Shown here: positions 1 to 7,965 of the stretch, piece by piece
Layout: each line of letters starts with the position of its first letter
How positions within the stretch are numbered: position 1 is the stretch's first letter
Assembly: GCA_001942045.1 (NCBI GenBank)
Contig: MSTD01000079.1
Location: 1-15,510 of the forward strand
Direction: 5' to 3'
Length of the DNA: 15,510 nucleotides
DNA from: Mycolicibacterium porcinum
GTDB taxonomy: Bacteria; Actinomycetota; Actinomycetes; Mycobacteriales; Mycobacteriaceae
The notes under the pieces: generated by a model
Told to the model about the DNA's origin: nothing
Databases searched by the model: none
The model's input: only the letters and a program-made list of their open reading frames with translations
Translations under genes and position numbers: made by a program

Positions 1-2207
1 GTCCGGGCCCGGCCTCCGGCGCCCCCAAGCCGGCCCCGCGTGCCCCGCGGGTCGGCAACAACCCGTTCTCCTCGCAGCAGCCCGTCAAGCGGCCCATCCC
101 GCGTCCGCAGCCGCGGCCGGGTGCCCCGCGTCCTGGCGGTGGGCCGCGTCCGTCGCCCGGCAACATGCCGCCGCGACCGGCAGGTGCCGGTGCTCCCGGC
201 CGTGGCGGCCCACGCCCCGGCCCGCGTCCCGGCGGTGGCCCGCGTCCCGGCGGTGCCGGTGGCGGCGGTCGTCCCGGTCAGCGCGGTGGCGCGGCGGGTG
301 CGTTCGGTCGTCCCGGCGGTGCTCCCAAGCGCGGTCGCAAGTCGAAGCGGGCGAAACGCGCCGAGTACGAGAACATGCAGGCGCCCGTCGTCGGTGGTGT
401 GCGGTTGCCCAAGGGCAACGGCGAGACCATCCGGCTGGCCCGCGGCGCGTCGCTGAGCGACTTCGCCGAGAAGATCGACGCGAACCCGGCCGCACTGGTC
501 CAGGCGTTGTTCAACCTCGGTGAGATGGTCACCGCGACCCAGTCGGTCGGTGACGACACCCTGGAACTGCTCGGCAGCGAGATGAACTTCAAGGTGCAGG
601 TCGTCTCGCCCGAGGACGAGGACCGCGAGCTGCTGGAGTCCTTCGACCTCACCTACGGCGAGGACGAGGGCGGCGAGGAGGACCTCGAGGTCCGCCCGCC
701 GGTGGTCACCGTCATGGGTCACGTCGACCACGGCAAGACCCGACTGCTGGACACCATCCGGAACGCCAGCGTCCGCGAGGGCGAGGCCGGTGGCATCACC
801 CAGCACATCGGCGCCTACCAGGTCGAGGTCGATCTGGACGGCACCGTCCGGCCGATCACCTTCATCGACACCCCCGGTCACGAGGCGTTCACCGCCATGC
901 GTGCCCGTGGTGCCAAGGCCACCGACATCGCGATCCTGGTGGTCGCGGCCGACGACGGCGTCATGCCGCAGACGGTGGAGGCCATCAACCACGCGCAGGC
1001 CGCTGACGTGCCGATCGTGGTGGCAGTCAACAAGATCGACAAGGAAGGCGCCGACCCGTCCAAGATCCGGGCGCAGCTGACCGAATACAACCTGGTGGCT
1101 GAGGACTACGGCGGCGACACCATGTTCGTCGACATCTCCGCCAAGCAGGGCACCAACATCGAGGCGCTGCTGGAAGCGGTCGTGCTGACCGCCGACGCGG
1201 CTCTGGACCTGCGGGCCAACCCCGACATGGAGGCCCAGGGCGTGGCGATCGAGGCGCACCTGGACCGCGGTCGCGGCCCGGTGGCCACCGTGCTCATCCA
1301 GCGCGGCACGCTGCGGGTCGGCGACTCGGTGGTGGCCGGCGACGCCTACGGCCGCGTCCGCCGCATGGTCGACGAACACGGCGACGACGTCGAAGAGGCG
1401 TTGCCCTCGCGTCCGGTCCAGGTCATCGGCTTCACGTCGGTGCCGGGTGCCGGTGACAACTTCCTGGTTGTCGACGAGGACCGCATCGCCCGTCAGATCG
1501 CCGACCGACGCAGCGCGCGCAAGCGCAATGCCCTGGCCGCGCGTAGCCGCAAGCGGATCAGCCTGGAAGACCTGGATTCGGCGCTGAAGGAAACCAGCCA
1601 GCTGAACCTGATCCTCAAGGGCGACAACGCCGGTACGGTCGAGGCCCTGGAGGAAGCCCTGATGGGCATCCAGATCGACGACGAGGTGGAGCTGCGGGTC
1701 ATCGACCGCGGTGTCGGTGGCGTCACCGAGACCAACGTCAACCTGGCCTCGGCCTCGGACGCGATCATCATCGGGTTCAACGTCCGTGCCGAGGGCAAGG
1801 CGACCGAGCTGGCCAACCGCGAGGGTGTGGAGATCCGGTACTACTCGGTGATCTACCAGGCCATCGACGAGATCGAGGCCGCGCTCAAGGGCATGCTCAA
1901 GCCGGTGTACGAGGAGAAGGAGCTCGGCCGCGCCGAGATCCGGGCGATCTTCCGGTCGTCCAAGGTCGGCAACATCGCAGGCTGCCTGGTCACCTCGGGC
2001 ATCATGCGCCGCAATGCCAAGGCCCGACTGCTGCGTGACAACACGGTGGTCGCGCAGAACCTCACGGTGTCCTCGCTCAAGCGCGAGAAGGACGATGCCA
2101 CCGAGGTGCGCGAGGGCTACGAGTGCGGTCTGACGCTGACCTACTCCGACATCAAGGAAGGCGACGTCATCGAGACGTACGAACTCGTCGAGAAGGTGCG
2201 GACCTAA
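1..2207 (+). CDS. infB: Translation initiation factor IF-2 (5' part missing)
   Basis: IF-2 is the GTPase that brings initiator fMet-tRNA to the 30S P site and promotes 50S joining in the cytoplasm. The reading frame is open from base 3, so the N-terminus lies upstream of the window. The first ~115 visible codons are a low-complexity Pro/Gly/Arg-rich linker typical of actinobacterial IF-2. An IF2_N-like domain follows (about 400-650). The G domain is complete: G1 GHVDHGKT at 717-740, G3 DTPGH at 867-881, G4 NKID at 1029-1040 and G5 SAK at 1137-1145, with [10 protein letters not shown] as switch I. Domains II, III and the fMet-tRNA-binding C-terminal domain complete the protein, which ends at TAA 2205-2207. 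An internal ATG at 165 is inside the linker and is not the true start. rbfA begins 3 nt downstream, the conserved infB-rbfA order. Confidence 0.98.
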   Translation, partial: PGPASGAPKPAPRAPRVGNNPFSSQQPVKRPIPRPQPRPGAPRPGGGPRPSPGNMPPRPAGAGAPGRGGPRPGPRPGGGPRPGGAGGGGRPGQRGGAAGAFGRPGGAPKRGRKSKRAKRAEYENMQAPVVGGVRLPKGNGETIRLARGASLSDFAEKIDANPAALVQALFNLGEMVTATQSVGDDTLELLGSEMNFKVQVVSPEDEDRELLESFDLTYGEDEGGEEDLEVRPPVVTVMGHVDHGKTRLLDTIRNASVREGEAGGITQHIGAYQVEVDLDGTVRPITFIDTPGHEAFTAMRARGAKATDIAILVVAADDGVMPQTVEAINHAQAADVPIVVAVNKIDKEGADPSKIRAQLTEYNLVAEDYGGDTMFVDISAKQGTNIEALLEAVVLTADAALDLRANPDMEAQGVAIEAHLDRGRGPVATVLIQRGTLRVGDSVVAGDAYGRVRRMVDEHGDDVEEALPSRPVQVIGFTSVPGAGDNFLVVDEDRIARQIADRRSARKRNALAARSRKRISLEDLDSALKETSQLNLILKGDNAGTVEALEEALMGIQIDDEVELRVIDRGVGGVTETNVNLASASDAIIIGFNVRAEGKATELANREGVEIRYYSVIYQAIDEIEAALKGMLKPVYEEKELGRAEIRAIFRSSKVGNIAGCLVTSGIMRRNAKARLLRDNTVVAQNLTVSSLKREKDDATEVREGYECGLTLTYSDIKEGDVIETYELVEKVRT
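222..257 (+). repeat. 18-bp in-frame tandem repeat in the infB linker
   Basis: Two adjacent 18-bp units (222-239 and 240-257) differ at one base. Each encodes six residues, PRPGGG and PRPGGA. Degenerate copies of the same Pro-Arg-Pro-Gly-Gly theme lie on both sides. The array codes for the flexible basic linker of IF-2 and is a plausible site of length variation between strains. Confidence 0.6.
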
Positions 2208-2210
2208 GGT

Positions 2211-3711
<1,501 letters not shown>

Positions 3712-3713
3712 CC

Positions 3714-5048
3714 ATGGTTGAGCCGGAAGGCGACATCCCGGTCGCGCCGGCCACCACCCGTCGCATCGCCGGCCTGGCGCTGCCGGCGCTCGGGGTCTTG
3801 GCGGCCGAACCCATCTACCTGCTGTTCGACATCGCGATCGTCGGGCGTCTCGGTGCGCTGAGCCTCGCCGGCCTGGCCATCGGCGGCCTGATCCTGGGCC
3901 TGGTCAACTCGCAGGGCACGTTCTTGTCGTACGGCACCACGTCCCGCTCGGCGCGGCTGTTCGGGGCCGGTGACCGCAAGTCGGCGGTGGGCGAGGGCGT
4001 ACAGGCCACCTGGCTGGCGCTCGGGCTCGGGCTGCTCATCATCGTGGTGGTGCAGGCCGCGGCGGTGCCGCTGCTGACCGCGATCGCCGGACATGCCGAT
4101 ATCGCCGACGCCGCGCTGCCGTGGCTGCGCATCGCCATCCTGGCCGCCCCGGCGATCCTGGTGTCGCTGGCCGGCAACGGCTGGATGCGCGGTGTGCAGG
4201 ACACGGCCCGCCCGCTGCGGTACGTGGTGTTCGGGTTCGCGGTGTCCGCGGTGCTGTGCCCGCTGCTGGTGTACGGCTGGCTGGGGCTGCCCCGGTTGGA
4301 ATTGGCCGGGTCGGCGGTGGCGAATCTCGTGGGCCAGTGGGTGGCGGCGGTGCTGTTTCTGCGTGCGCTGGTGATCGAAAAGGCTGAGCTACGGGTCCAG
4401 CCTGCGATTCTTCGCGCCCAGTTGGCCATGGCTCGTGACCTGTTGATGCGGTCCCTGGCGTTCCAAGCGTGTTTCCTGTCGGCGGGGGCGGTGGCGGCGC
4501 GATTCGGCGCGGCCTCCGTCGCCGCTCACCAGGTCGTGCTGCAGGTGTGGAGTTTCCTTGCACTGGTGCTGGATTCGCTCGCCATCGCCGCGCAGTCACT
4601 GGTGGGTGCCGCGCTGGGGGCCGGTGAGCTCGTGCACGCCAAGAGTGTGGCCTGGCGGGTCACCCTGTTCTCTACCCTCGCCGGGGTGGTGCTGGCGGTG
4701 GTGTTCGCGGTCGGCTCGTCCGTGCTGCCGTCGGTGTTCACCGACGACGCCTCGGTGCTGGCCGCCATCGGGGTGCCGTGGTGGTTCATGGTGGCCCAAC
4801 TGCCGGTGGCCGGAATCGTCTTCGCGCTCGACGGCGTACTGCTGGGTGCCGGCGACGCGAAGTTCATGCGCAACGCCACCCTGACCAGCGCCCTCGTCGG
4901 CTTCCTGCCGCTGATCTGGTTGTCGCTGATCTACGGCTGGGGACTGTTCGGTATCTGGTCGGGGCTGAGCACGTTCATGGTGCTGCGGCTGATCTTCGTC
5001 GGCTGGCGCGCGTTCTCGGGGCGCTGGCTGGTGCCGGGGACCGCCTAG
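3714..5048 (+). CDS. dinF: MATE-family efflux transporter, DinF type
   Basis: A 444-aa polytopic inner-membrane antiporter of the MATE family, which exports cationic compounds in exchange for H+ or Na+. The chain is hydrophobic almost throughout, in two pseudo-symmetric halves: the loop signature GNGWMRGVQDTARPL (residues ~154-168) is echoed in the second half by LDGVLLGAGDAKFMRN. N-terminal EPIYLLFDIAIVGRLG matches the MATE start of TM1. The frame is open from 3459, but translation should start at ATG 3714, 2 nt after the previous stop, because the upstream part overlaps the DHH gene and does not look like MATE. GGAGG at 3696-3700 is a ribosome binding site with rather long (13 nt) spacing. 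It is the last gene of the infB operon. The substrate cannot be told from sequence. Confidence 0.93.
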   Translation: MVEPEGDIPVAPATTRRIAGLALPALGVLAAEPIYLLFDIAIVGRLGALSLAGLAIGGLILGLVNSQGTFLSYGTTSRSARLFGAGDRKSAVGEGVQATWLALGLGLLIIVVVQAAAVPLLTAIAGHADIADAALPWLRIAILAAPAILVSLAGNGWMRGVQDTARPLRYVVFGFAVSAVLCPLLVYGWLGLPRLELAGSAVANLVGQWVAAVLFLRALVIEKAELRVQPAILRAQLAMARDLLMRSLAFQACFLSAGAVAARFGAASVAAHQVVLQVWSFLALVLDSLAIAAQSLVGAALGAGELVHAKSVAWRVTLFSTLAGVVLAVVFAVGSSVLPSVFTDDASVLAAIGVPWWFMVAQLPVAGIVFALDGVLLGAGDAKFMRNATLTSALVGFLPLIWLSLIYGWGLFGIWSGLSTFMVLRLIFVGWRAFSGRWLVPGTA

Positions 5049-5056
5049 AGTCGCAC

Positions 5057-5119
5057 CGCGAGCGTGCGTGTCTGCGCCCCGACACGCCCTGCAGCGTCAA
5101 CATTCTGCGCACGCTCACG
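5057..5119. repeat. 63-bp palindromic element, possible bidirectional terminator (copy 1)
   Basis: The element starts CGCGAGCGTGCG (5057-5068) and ends CGCACGCTCACG (5108-5119), an inverted repeat matching at 11 of 12 positions. An inner stem GCGTGTC (5066-5072) / GACACGC (5081-5087) overlaps the outer arm by 3 nt, so the two stems compete. It fills most of the 80-bp gap between the converging dinF and methyltransferase genes. There is no T-run, so any terminator role is an inference. A related element lies at 6260-6321. Confidence 0.6.
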
Positions 5120-5128
5120 CCGCGCGAG

Positions 5129-5740
5129 CTACCGCCGTGTTGCGCTGACCACCCAGGCGGCTCGCTTGCCGGCACCGTGTGCGGCCACGGACACGCCATC
5201 GAACCCAGCGTCACGACACAACGCACCGAATGCCTCGGCCTGTTGCCCCGTCCAGCCGTGGCTGGCCAATCCGGTTGCGTCATCGGGTGATTGACGTTCG
5301 ATCGCGATCAACTGTCCGCCGGGTGCCAGAACCCGGCGGGCCTCGGCCATCGCCTTGTCGACGTCCTGCCAGTGGTGAACCGTGGCCAGCGCCCACAACA
5401 CGGTCGCCGACCCGTCGCTCACCGGCAGGTTCTCGGCGGTGCCCTCACCCCACGTGATCGGCGCGCGTTTCGGCGTGACCAGACGCGCGATGCGCAACAT
5501 GGTGGATGAGGGGTCGACGCCGGTCACTCGCGCGCCGCGGCGGGCGGCCAGCCGGGCAGCGGTGCCGGGTCCGCACCCCACATCGACGACGTGGTCGTCT
5601 GGCGAGAGCTGCGCGACATCGGCGGCCAGCCGCGCCTTTGCTCGACCCACCAGGAGGAAGGCCAGCCCGCATAACACGCCGGTGACGCCTGAGAACCCGG
5701 GGTGGTCGGCATGGTGATTGATCGCACGCGTGGTGCTCAT
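5129..5740 (-). CDS. Class I SAM-dependent methyltransferase
   Basis: A 203-aa protein with the Methyltransf_11/25-type Rossmann core. Motif I is VVDVGCGPGTAARLA (residues 51-65), the acidic residue after strand 2 is D76 in VTGVDPS, the TVHHWQDVDKA segment covers 120-130, and EARRVLAPGGQLIAIER (133-149) forms motif III. A hydrophobic stretch GVTGVLCGLAFLLVG (18-32) precedes the domain. The substrate is unknown. ATG 5740 is preferred over an upstream in-frame ATG at 5761: the upstream start would run into the MerR-type promoter, and from 5740 the -10 CAAGGT lies 6 nt before the start, which suits a leaderless mRNA. The divergent MerR gene next door very probably controls it. Confidence 0.88.
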   Translation of the reverse strand: MSTTRAINHHADHPGFSGVTGVLCGLAFLLVGRAKARLAADVAQLSPDDHVVDVGCGPGTAARLAARRGARVTGVDPSSTMLRIARLVTPKRAPITWGEGTAENLPVSDGSATVLWALATVHHWQDVDKAMAEARRVLAPGGQLIAIERQSPDDATGLASHGWTGQQAEAFGALCRDAGFDGVSVAAHGAGKRAAWVVSATRR

Positions 5741-5785
5741 AGGTAGACCTTGCCGGTTCAAGCCGGGTTGAAGTCAAATGGGGGC
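5741..5785. promoter_or_regulatory. Divergent MerR-type promoter/operator (methyltransferase / merR)
   Basis: On the minus strand, TTGACT (5777-5772) and CAAGGT (5752-5747) are separated by exactly 19 bp, the stretched spacer typical of MerR-activated promoters. Inside the spacer is a dyad at 5757-5772, TTCAA-GCCGGG-TTGAA, whose central CCGG is also symmetric. The layout resembles the classical merT promoter, where TTGACT, a dyad and TAAGGT are also 19 bp apart. The -10 ends 6 nt before the methyltransferase ATG. On the plus strand, TTGCCG (5750-5755) and TCAAAT (5774-5779), 18 bp apart, could serve merR itself, again 6 nt before its ATG. One bound regulator would therefore affect both genes. 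Confidence 0.72.
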
Positions 5786-6229
5786 ATGGACGTGATCCCG
5801 ATCGGCGAGGCCGCCGCGCGGTTGCAGATGAGCCCGTCGGCGTTGCGGTACTACGACGAGCGTGGATTGGTGTCGCCGCGGCTGCGGCAGGCCGGCAAGC
5901 GGATGTACGGCCCCGAGGAGCTTCGTCGGCTCGCCTTGCTCAAGATCGTGAACCGGTTGGGCCTTCCGCTCGACACCGCGGCCGCGGTGCTGGACGCACC
6001 GAGCGAGCAGTGGCGTGAGACGGTGCGCGAGCAGATCGCCGCACTGGACCGGGTGATCGCACAAGCGCAAGGGGCGCAACAGTTTCTGGCTCATGCGTTG
6101 CGCTGCCCGAAAGACCACCCGGCACGCGAATGCGACACGATGATCGGAGCGCTCGACCGGCTGGTCGACGGAATGAGCGTCGAGGAACTTGCGGCCGACC
6201 AGACCGGCAACGGCTGGCTCGTCGACTGA
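5786..6229 (+). CDS. MerR-family transcriptional regulator
   Basis: A 147-aa DNA-binding protein. The winged helix-turn-helix starts at IGEAAARLQMSPSALRYYDERGLVSP (residues 6-31), with the MerR signature RYYDERGL and then the wing RMYGPEEL. The long dimerisation helix runs through about 78-103. The effector tail is short and holds two cysteines spaced by eight residues (C107 and C116, in RCPKDHPARECD); this could form a metal or redox site, but that is only an inference, and proteins of this shape occur widely in actinobacteria without known ligand. ATG 5786 was chosen over an upstream in-frame start at 5750 because the latter lies inside the operator. Probably regulates the divergent methyltransferase and itself. 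Confidence 0.92.
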   Translation: MDVIPIGEAAARLQMSPSALRYYDERGLVSPRLRQAGKRMYGPEELRRLALLKIVNRLGLPLDTAAAVLDAPSEQWRETVREQIAALDRVIAQAQGAQQFLAHALRCPKDHPARECDTMIGALDRLVDGMSVEELAADQTGNGWLVD

Positions 6230-6259
6230 CGGGTGCGGATCCTCCACCTCACCTGCCGC

Positions 6260-6321
6260 GCGAGCGACCGCCGACGTACGCGACACGCCGGGCGTGGCTG
6301 TGCCGACACGGTCGCTCGCGG
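6260..6321. repeat. 62-bp palindromic element, possible bidirectional terminator (copy 2)
   Basis: Perfect 12-bp terminal inverted repeats, CGCGAGCGACCG (6260-6271) and CGGTCGCTCGCG (6310-6321), surround a 38-bp centre containing a small hairpin CACGC-CGG-GCGTG. It occupies the gap between the converging merR and echA genes. It shares with the element at 5057-5119 the first eight bases CGCGAGCG, the internal CGACACGCC at nearly the same offset (22 versus 23 bp), the length, and the 12-bp inverted ends. Confidence 0.65.
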
Positions 6322-6341
6322 GGCAGGGCCACGAAGCGGGG

Positions 6342-7097
6342 TCAGCGCACCTGGGCGCGTCCCCGCTCGATCACGGAGCTGCGGCTGGCCGCGATGTCGT
6401 CACCGCTCGCCGTGGACATCCACTCGCGCGCCGAGGCGGCTTCGATCCACAGGCCCTGATCGGTCTGGGACTGGTCGATGCGGTGATACGAGGCCAGCAG
6501 CGCCCGCACCGCGGCCTGATTGTTGGCGACGATCGACGCGGCGACCTTGCGTGCCGTGGGCAGCAGCTCGTCGTGGGGGACCACCTCGGTGACCAGGCCG
6601 GCGCGCAGTGCCTCGGTGGCCGAGAGGTAGTCGCCGGTGAGGCTCATCCGCCGGGCCAGGCCAACCCCGACCTTCTGCGGCAACCGCACGCTCAGGCCCC
6701 AGGTCGGCAGCAGCCCGACGCGGGCGTGGGTGTCGGCGAACTTGGCCTGCTCGGAGGCGATCAGGATGTCGCAGTAAAGCGCCAATTCCAGACCGCCCGT
6801 GACCGCGGCACCGTTGATGGCCCCGATCACCGGCTTGCTCATGGCCGGCCATTTGGGGGAGATGTCGGGCAGTTCGGTGGTGTCGCCCAGTTCCTTGAGG
6901 TCCAGGCCCGCGCAGAACACTGGATCGGCTCCGGTGAGGATGACCACGTCGACGTCGTCATCGGTCTGCGCGGCCCGCAGCGCGGCGTAGAACTCCGTGC
7001 GCAACTGCGCCGACAGCGCATTGCGGGACTGAGGTCGGTTCAGCGTCAAGGTGCGAACCCGGTCGGTGGTGTCGATCAGCAGGACGTCATCACTCAT
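6342..7097 (-). CDS. echA16: Enoyl-CoA hydratase/isomerase family protein, EchA16-like
   Basis: A 251-aa crotonase-fold protein acting on acyl-CoA thioesters. Both oxyanion-hole segments are present: FCAGLDLKEL (61-70) and INGAAVTGGLELAL (94-107). Compared with mitochondrial enoyl-CoA hydratase, the first catalytic glutamate is kept (E104 in GGLEL), but the position of the second glutamate is H124 in FADTHARVGLLP, so textbook hydratase activity is doubtful. It closely resembles mycobacterial EchA16 (Rv2831) as I remember that sequence. The ATG follows TAGATT (7109-7104) by 6 nt, fitting a leaderless transcript. Divergent from DUF2277; the substrate is unknown. Confidence 0.9.
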   Translation of the reverse strand: MSDDVLLIDTTDRVRTLTLNRPQSRNALSAQLRTEFYAALRAAQTDDDVDVVILTGADPVFCAGLDLKELGDTTELPDISPKWPAMSKPVIGAINGAAVTGGLELALYCDILIASEQAKFADTHARVGLLPTWGLSVRLPQKVGVGLARRMSLTGDYLSATEALRAGLVTEVVPHDELLPTARKVAASIVANNQAAVRALLASYHRIDQSQTDQGLWIEAASAREWMSTASGDDIAASRSSVIERGRAQVR

Positions 7098-7141
7098 TGG
7101 ATCAATCTATCGTGTCGTGATCGGCCGCCTATCGTGGTGTC
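7098..7141. promoter_or_regulatory. Divergent promoter region between echA and the DUF2277 gene
   Basis: Only 44 bp separate the two start codons. On the minus strand TAGATT (7109-7104) is 6 nt from the echA ATG; on the plus strand TATCGT (7130-7135) is 6 nt from the DUF2277 ATG. Both are good mycobacterial -10 candidates for leaderless transcription. No clear -35 is seen on either strand. CTATCGTG occurs twice in the same direction (7107-7114 and 7129-7136), 22 bp apart. Confidence 0.5.
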
Positions 7142-7405
7142 ATGTGCCGCAACATCACGGAGCTCAGGGGGCTGGAGCCCGCCGCCACCGACGAGGAGAT
7201 CGACGCCGCCGCCCGCCAGTACGTGCGCAAGGTCAGCGGTATCACCCGCCCGACCGGCGCCAACGTCGAGGCGTTCGAGGCGGCCGTCGCTGAGGTCACC
7301 GCCACCACCACCCGGCTTCTCCACGGCCTGGCCCCTCGCCGGCAACCGCCCAAGACGGTTCCGCCGCTGCGCCGCCCGGAGGTCCGGGCCCGGCTGGCAA
7401 CGTGA
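7142..7405 (+). CDS. DUF2277 family small protein
   Basis: An 87-aa protein of unknown function. Its opening MCRNITELRGLEPAATDEEI and the helix AARQYVRKVSGI are the hallmarks of the DUF2277 family, followed by a conserved second helix (ANVEAFEAAVAEVTATTTRLLHGL) and a basic, proline-rich tail. There is no signal peptide or membrane segment, so it is presumably cytoplasmic. The stop overlaps the next start (GTGA at 7402-7405), so it is translationally coupled to the DUF1802 protein. Possibly leaderless from TATCGT at 7130-7135. No function can be assigned. Confidence 0.88.
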   Translation: MCRNITELRGLEPAATDEEIDAAARQYVRKVSGITRPTGANVEAFEAAVAEVTATTTRLLHGLAPRRQPPKTVPPLRRPEVRARLAT

Positions 7406-7965
7406 TCCAGCACGAGCCGACTCAGCCCGCGCTCAAGGAGTGGAGCGCGGCGGTACACGCGCTGCTCGACGGTCGGCAGACCGTTCTGCTGCGCAAGGGC
7501 GGCATTCACGAAAAGCGGTTCTCGGTCGCCGCGCCCGAGTTCCTGCTGTTCCCGACGATCGCGCACAGTCACGCCGAACGGGTGCGCCCCGAGCACCACG
7601 ATCTCCTCGATACTGCGGCAGAGGACAGTACCGAAGAGGCGGTGACGCTCCGCGCGGGAGCGAAAGTGGTTGCCGCGGTGGAGGTCAACCGTCCGGAGGC
7701 GATCGATGAACTCTCCGATCTGCACATCTGGACCGCCGAATCGGTGCGGGCGGACCGGCTCGATTTCCGTCCCAAACATCGGCTGACGGTCCTGGTCGTC
7801 CAAGTGAGCCCGCTGCTTACGTCGATCCCGTTGGCTCGCACGCCGGAGTTCGCCGGGTGCAAGAGCTGGGTCGACCTGCCGATACAGCCGGACCGGGGCC
7901 CGCCGGTTCACGACGATGCCATGCTGCGCGACGTCGCCGCGCGGGTGCGCGCCTCAGTCGGCTGA
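7402..7965 (+). CDS. DUF1802 family protein
   Basis: A 187-aa conserved protein of unknown function. The N-terminal ALKEWSAAVHALLDGRQ, LLRKGGIHE (~residues 32-40) and FLLFPTIAHSHAERVRPEHH are the conserved blocks of DUF1802. It starts at GTG 7402, overlapping the DUF2277 stop by 4 nt. No transmembrane segment is seen. Its 3' end overlaps the 3' end of the converging CocE-type hydrolase gene by 12 bp, so no independent terminator is possible between them. Some authors regard DUF1802 as nuclease-like, but I see nothing here that proves a catalytic activity. Confidence 0.82.
   Translation: MIQHEPTQPALKEWSAAVHALLDGRQTVLLRKGGIHEKRFSVAAPEFLLFPTIAHSHAERVRPEHHDLLDTAAEDSTEEAVTLRAGAKVVAAVEVNRPEAIDELSDLHIWTAESVRADRLDFRPKHRLTVLVVQVSPLLTSIPLARTPEFAGCKSWVDLPIQPDRGPPVHDDAMLRDVAARVRASVG

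Noticed and set aside
6189..7709. 506-codon open frame on the plus strand
   Set aside because: It runs antisense through the crotonase gene and out of frame through DUF2277 and DUF1802; composition is Arg/Pro/Gly-rich with no family signature. Typical shadow frame in GC-rich DNA.
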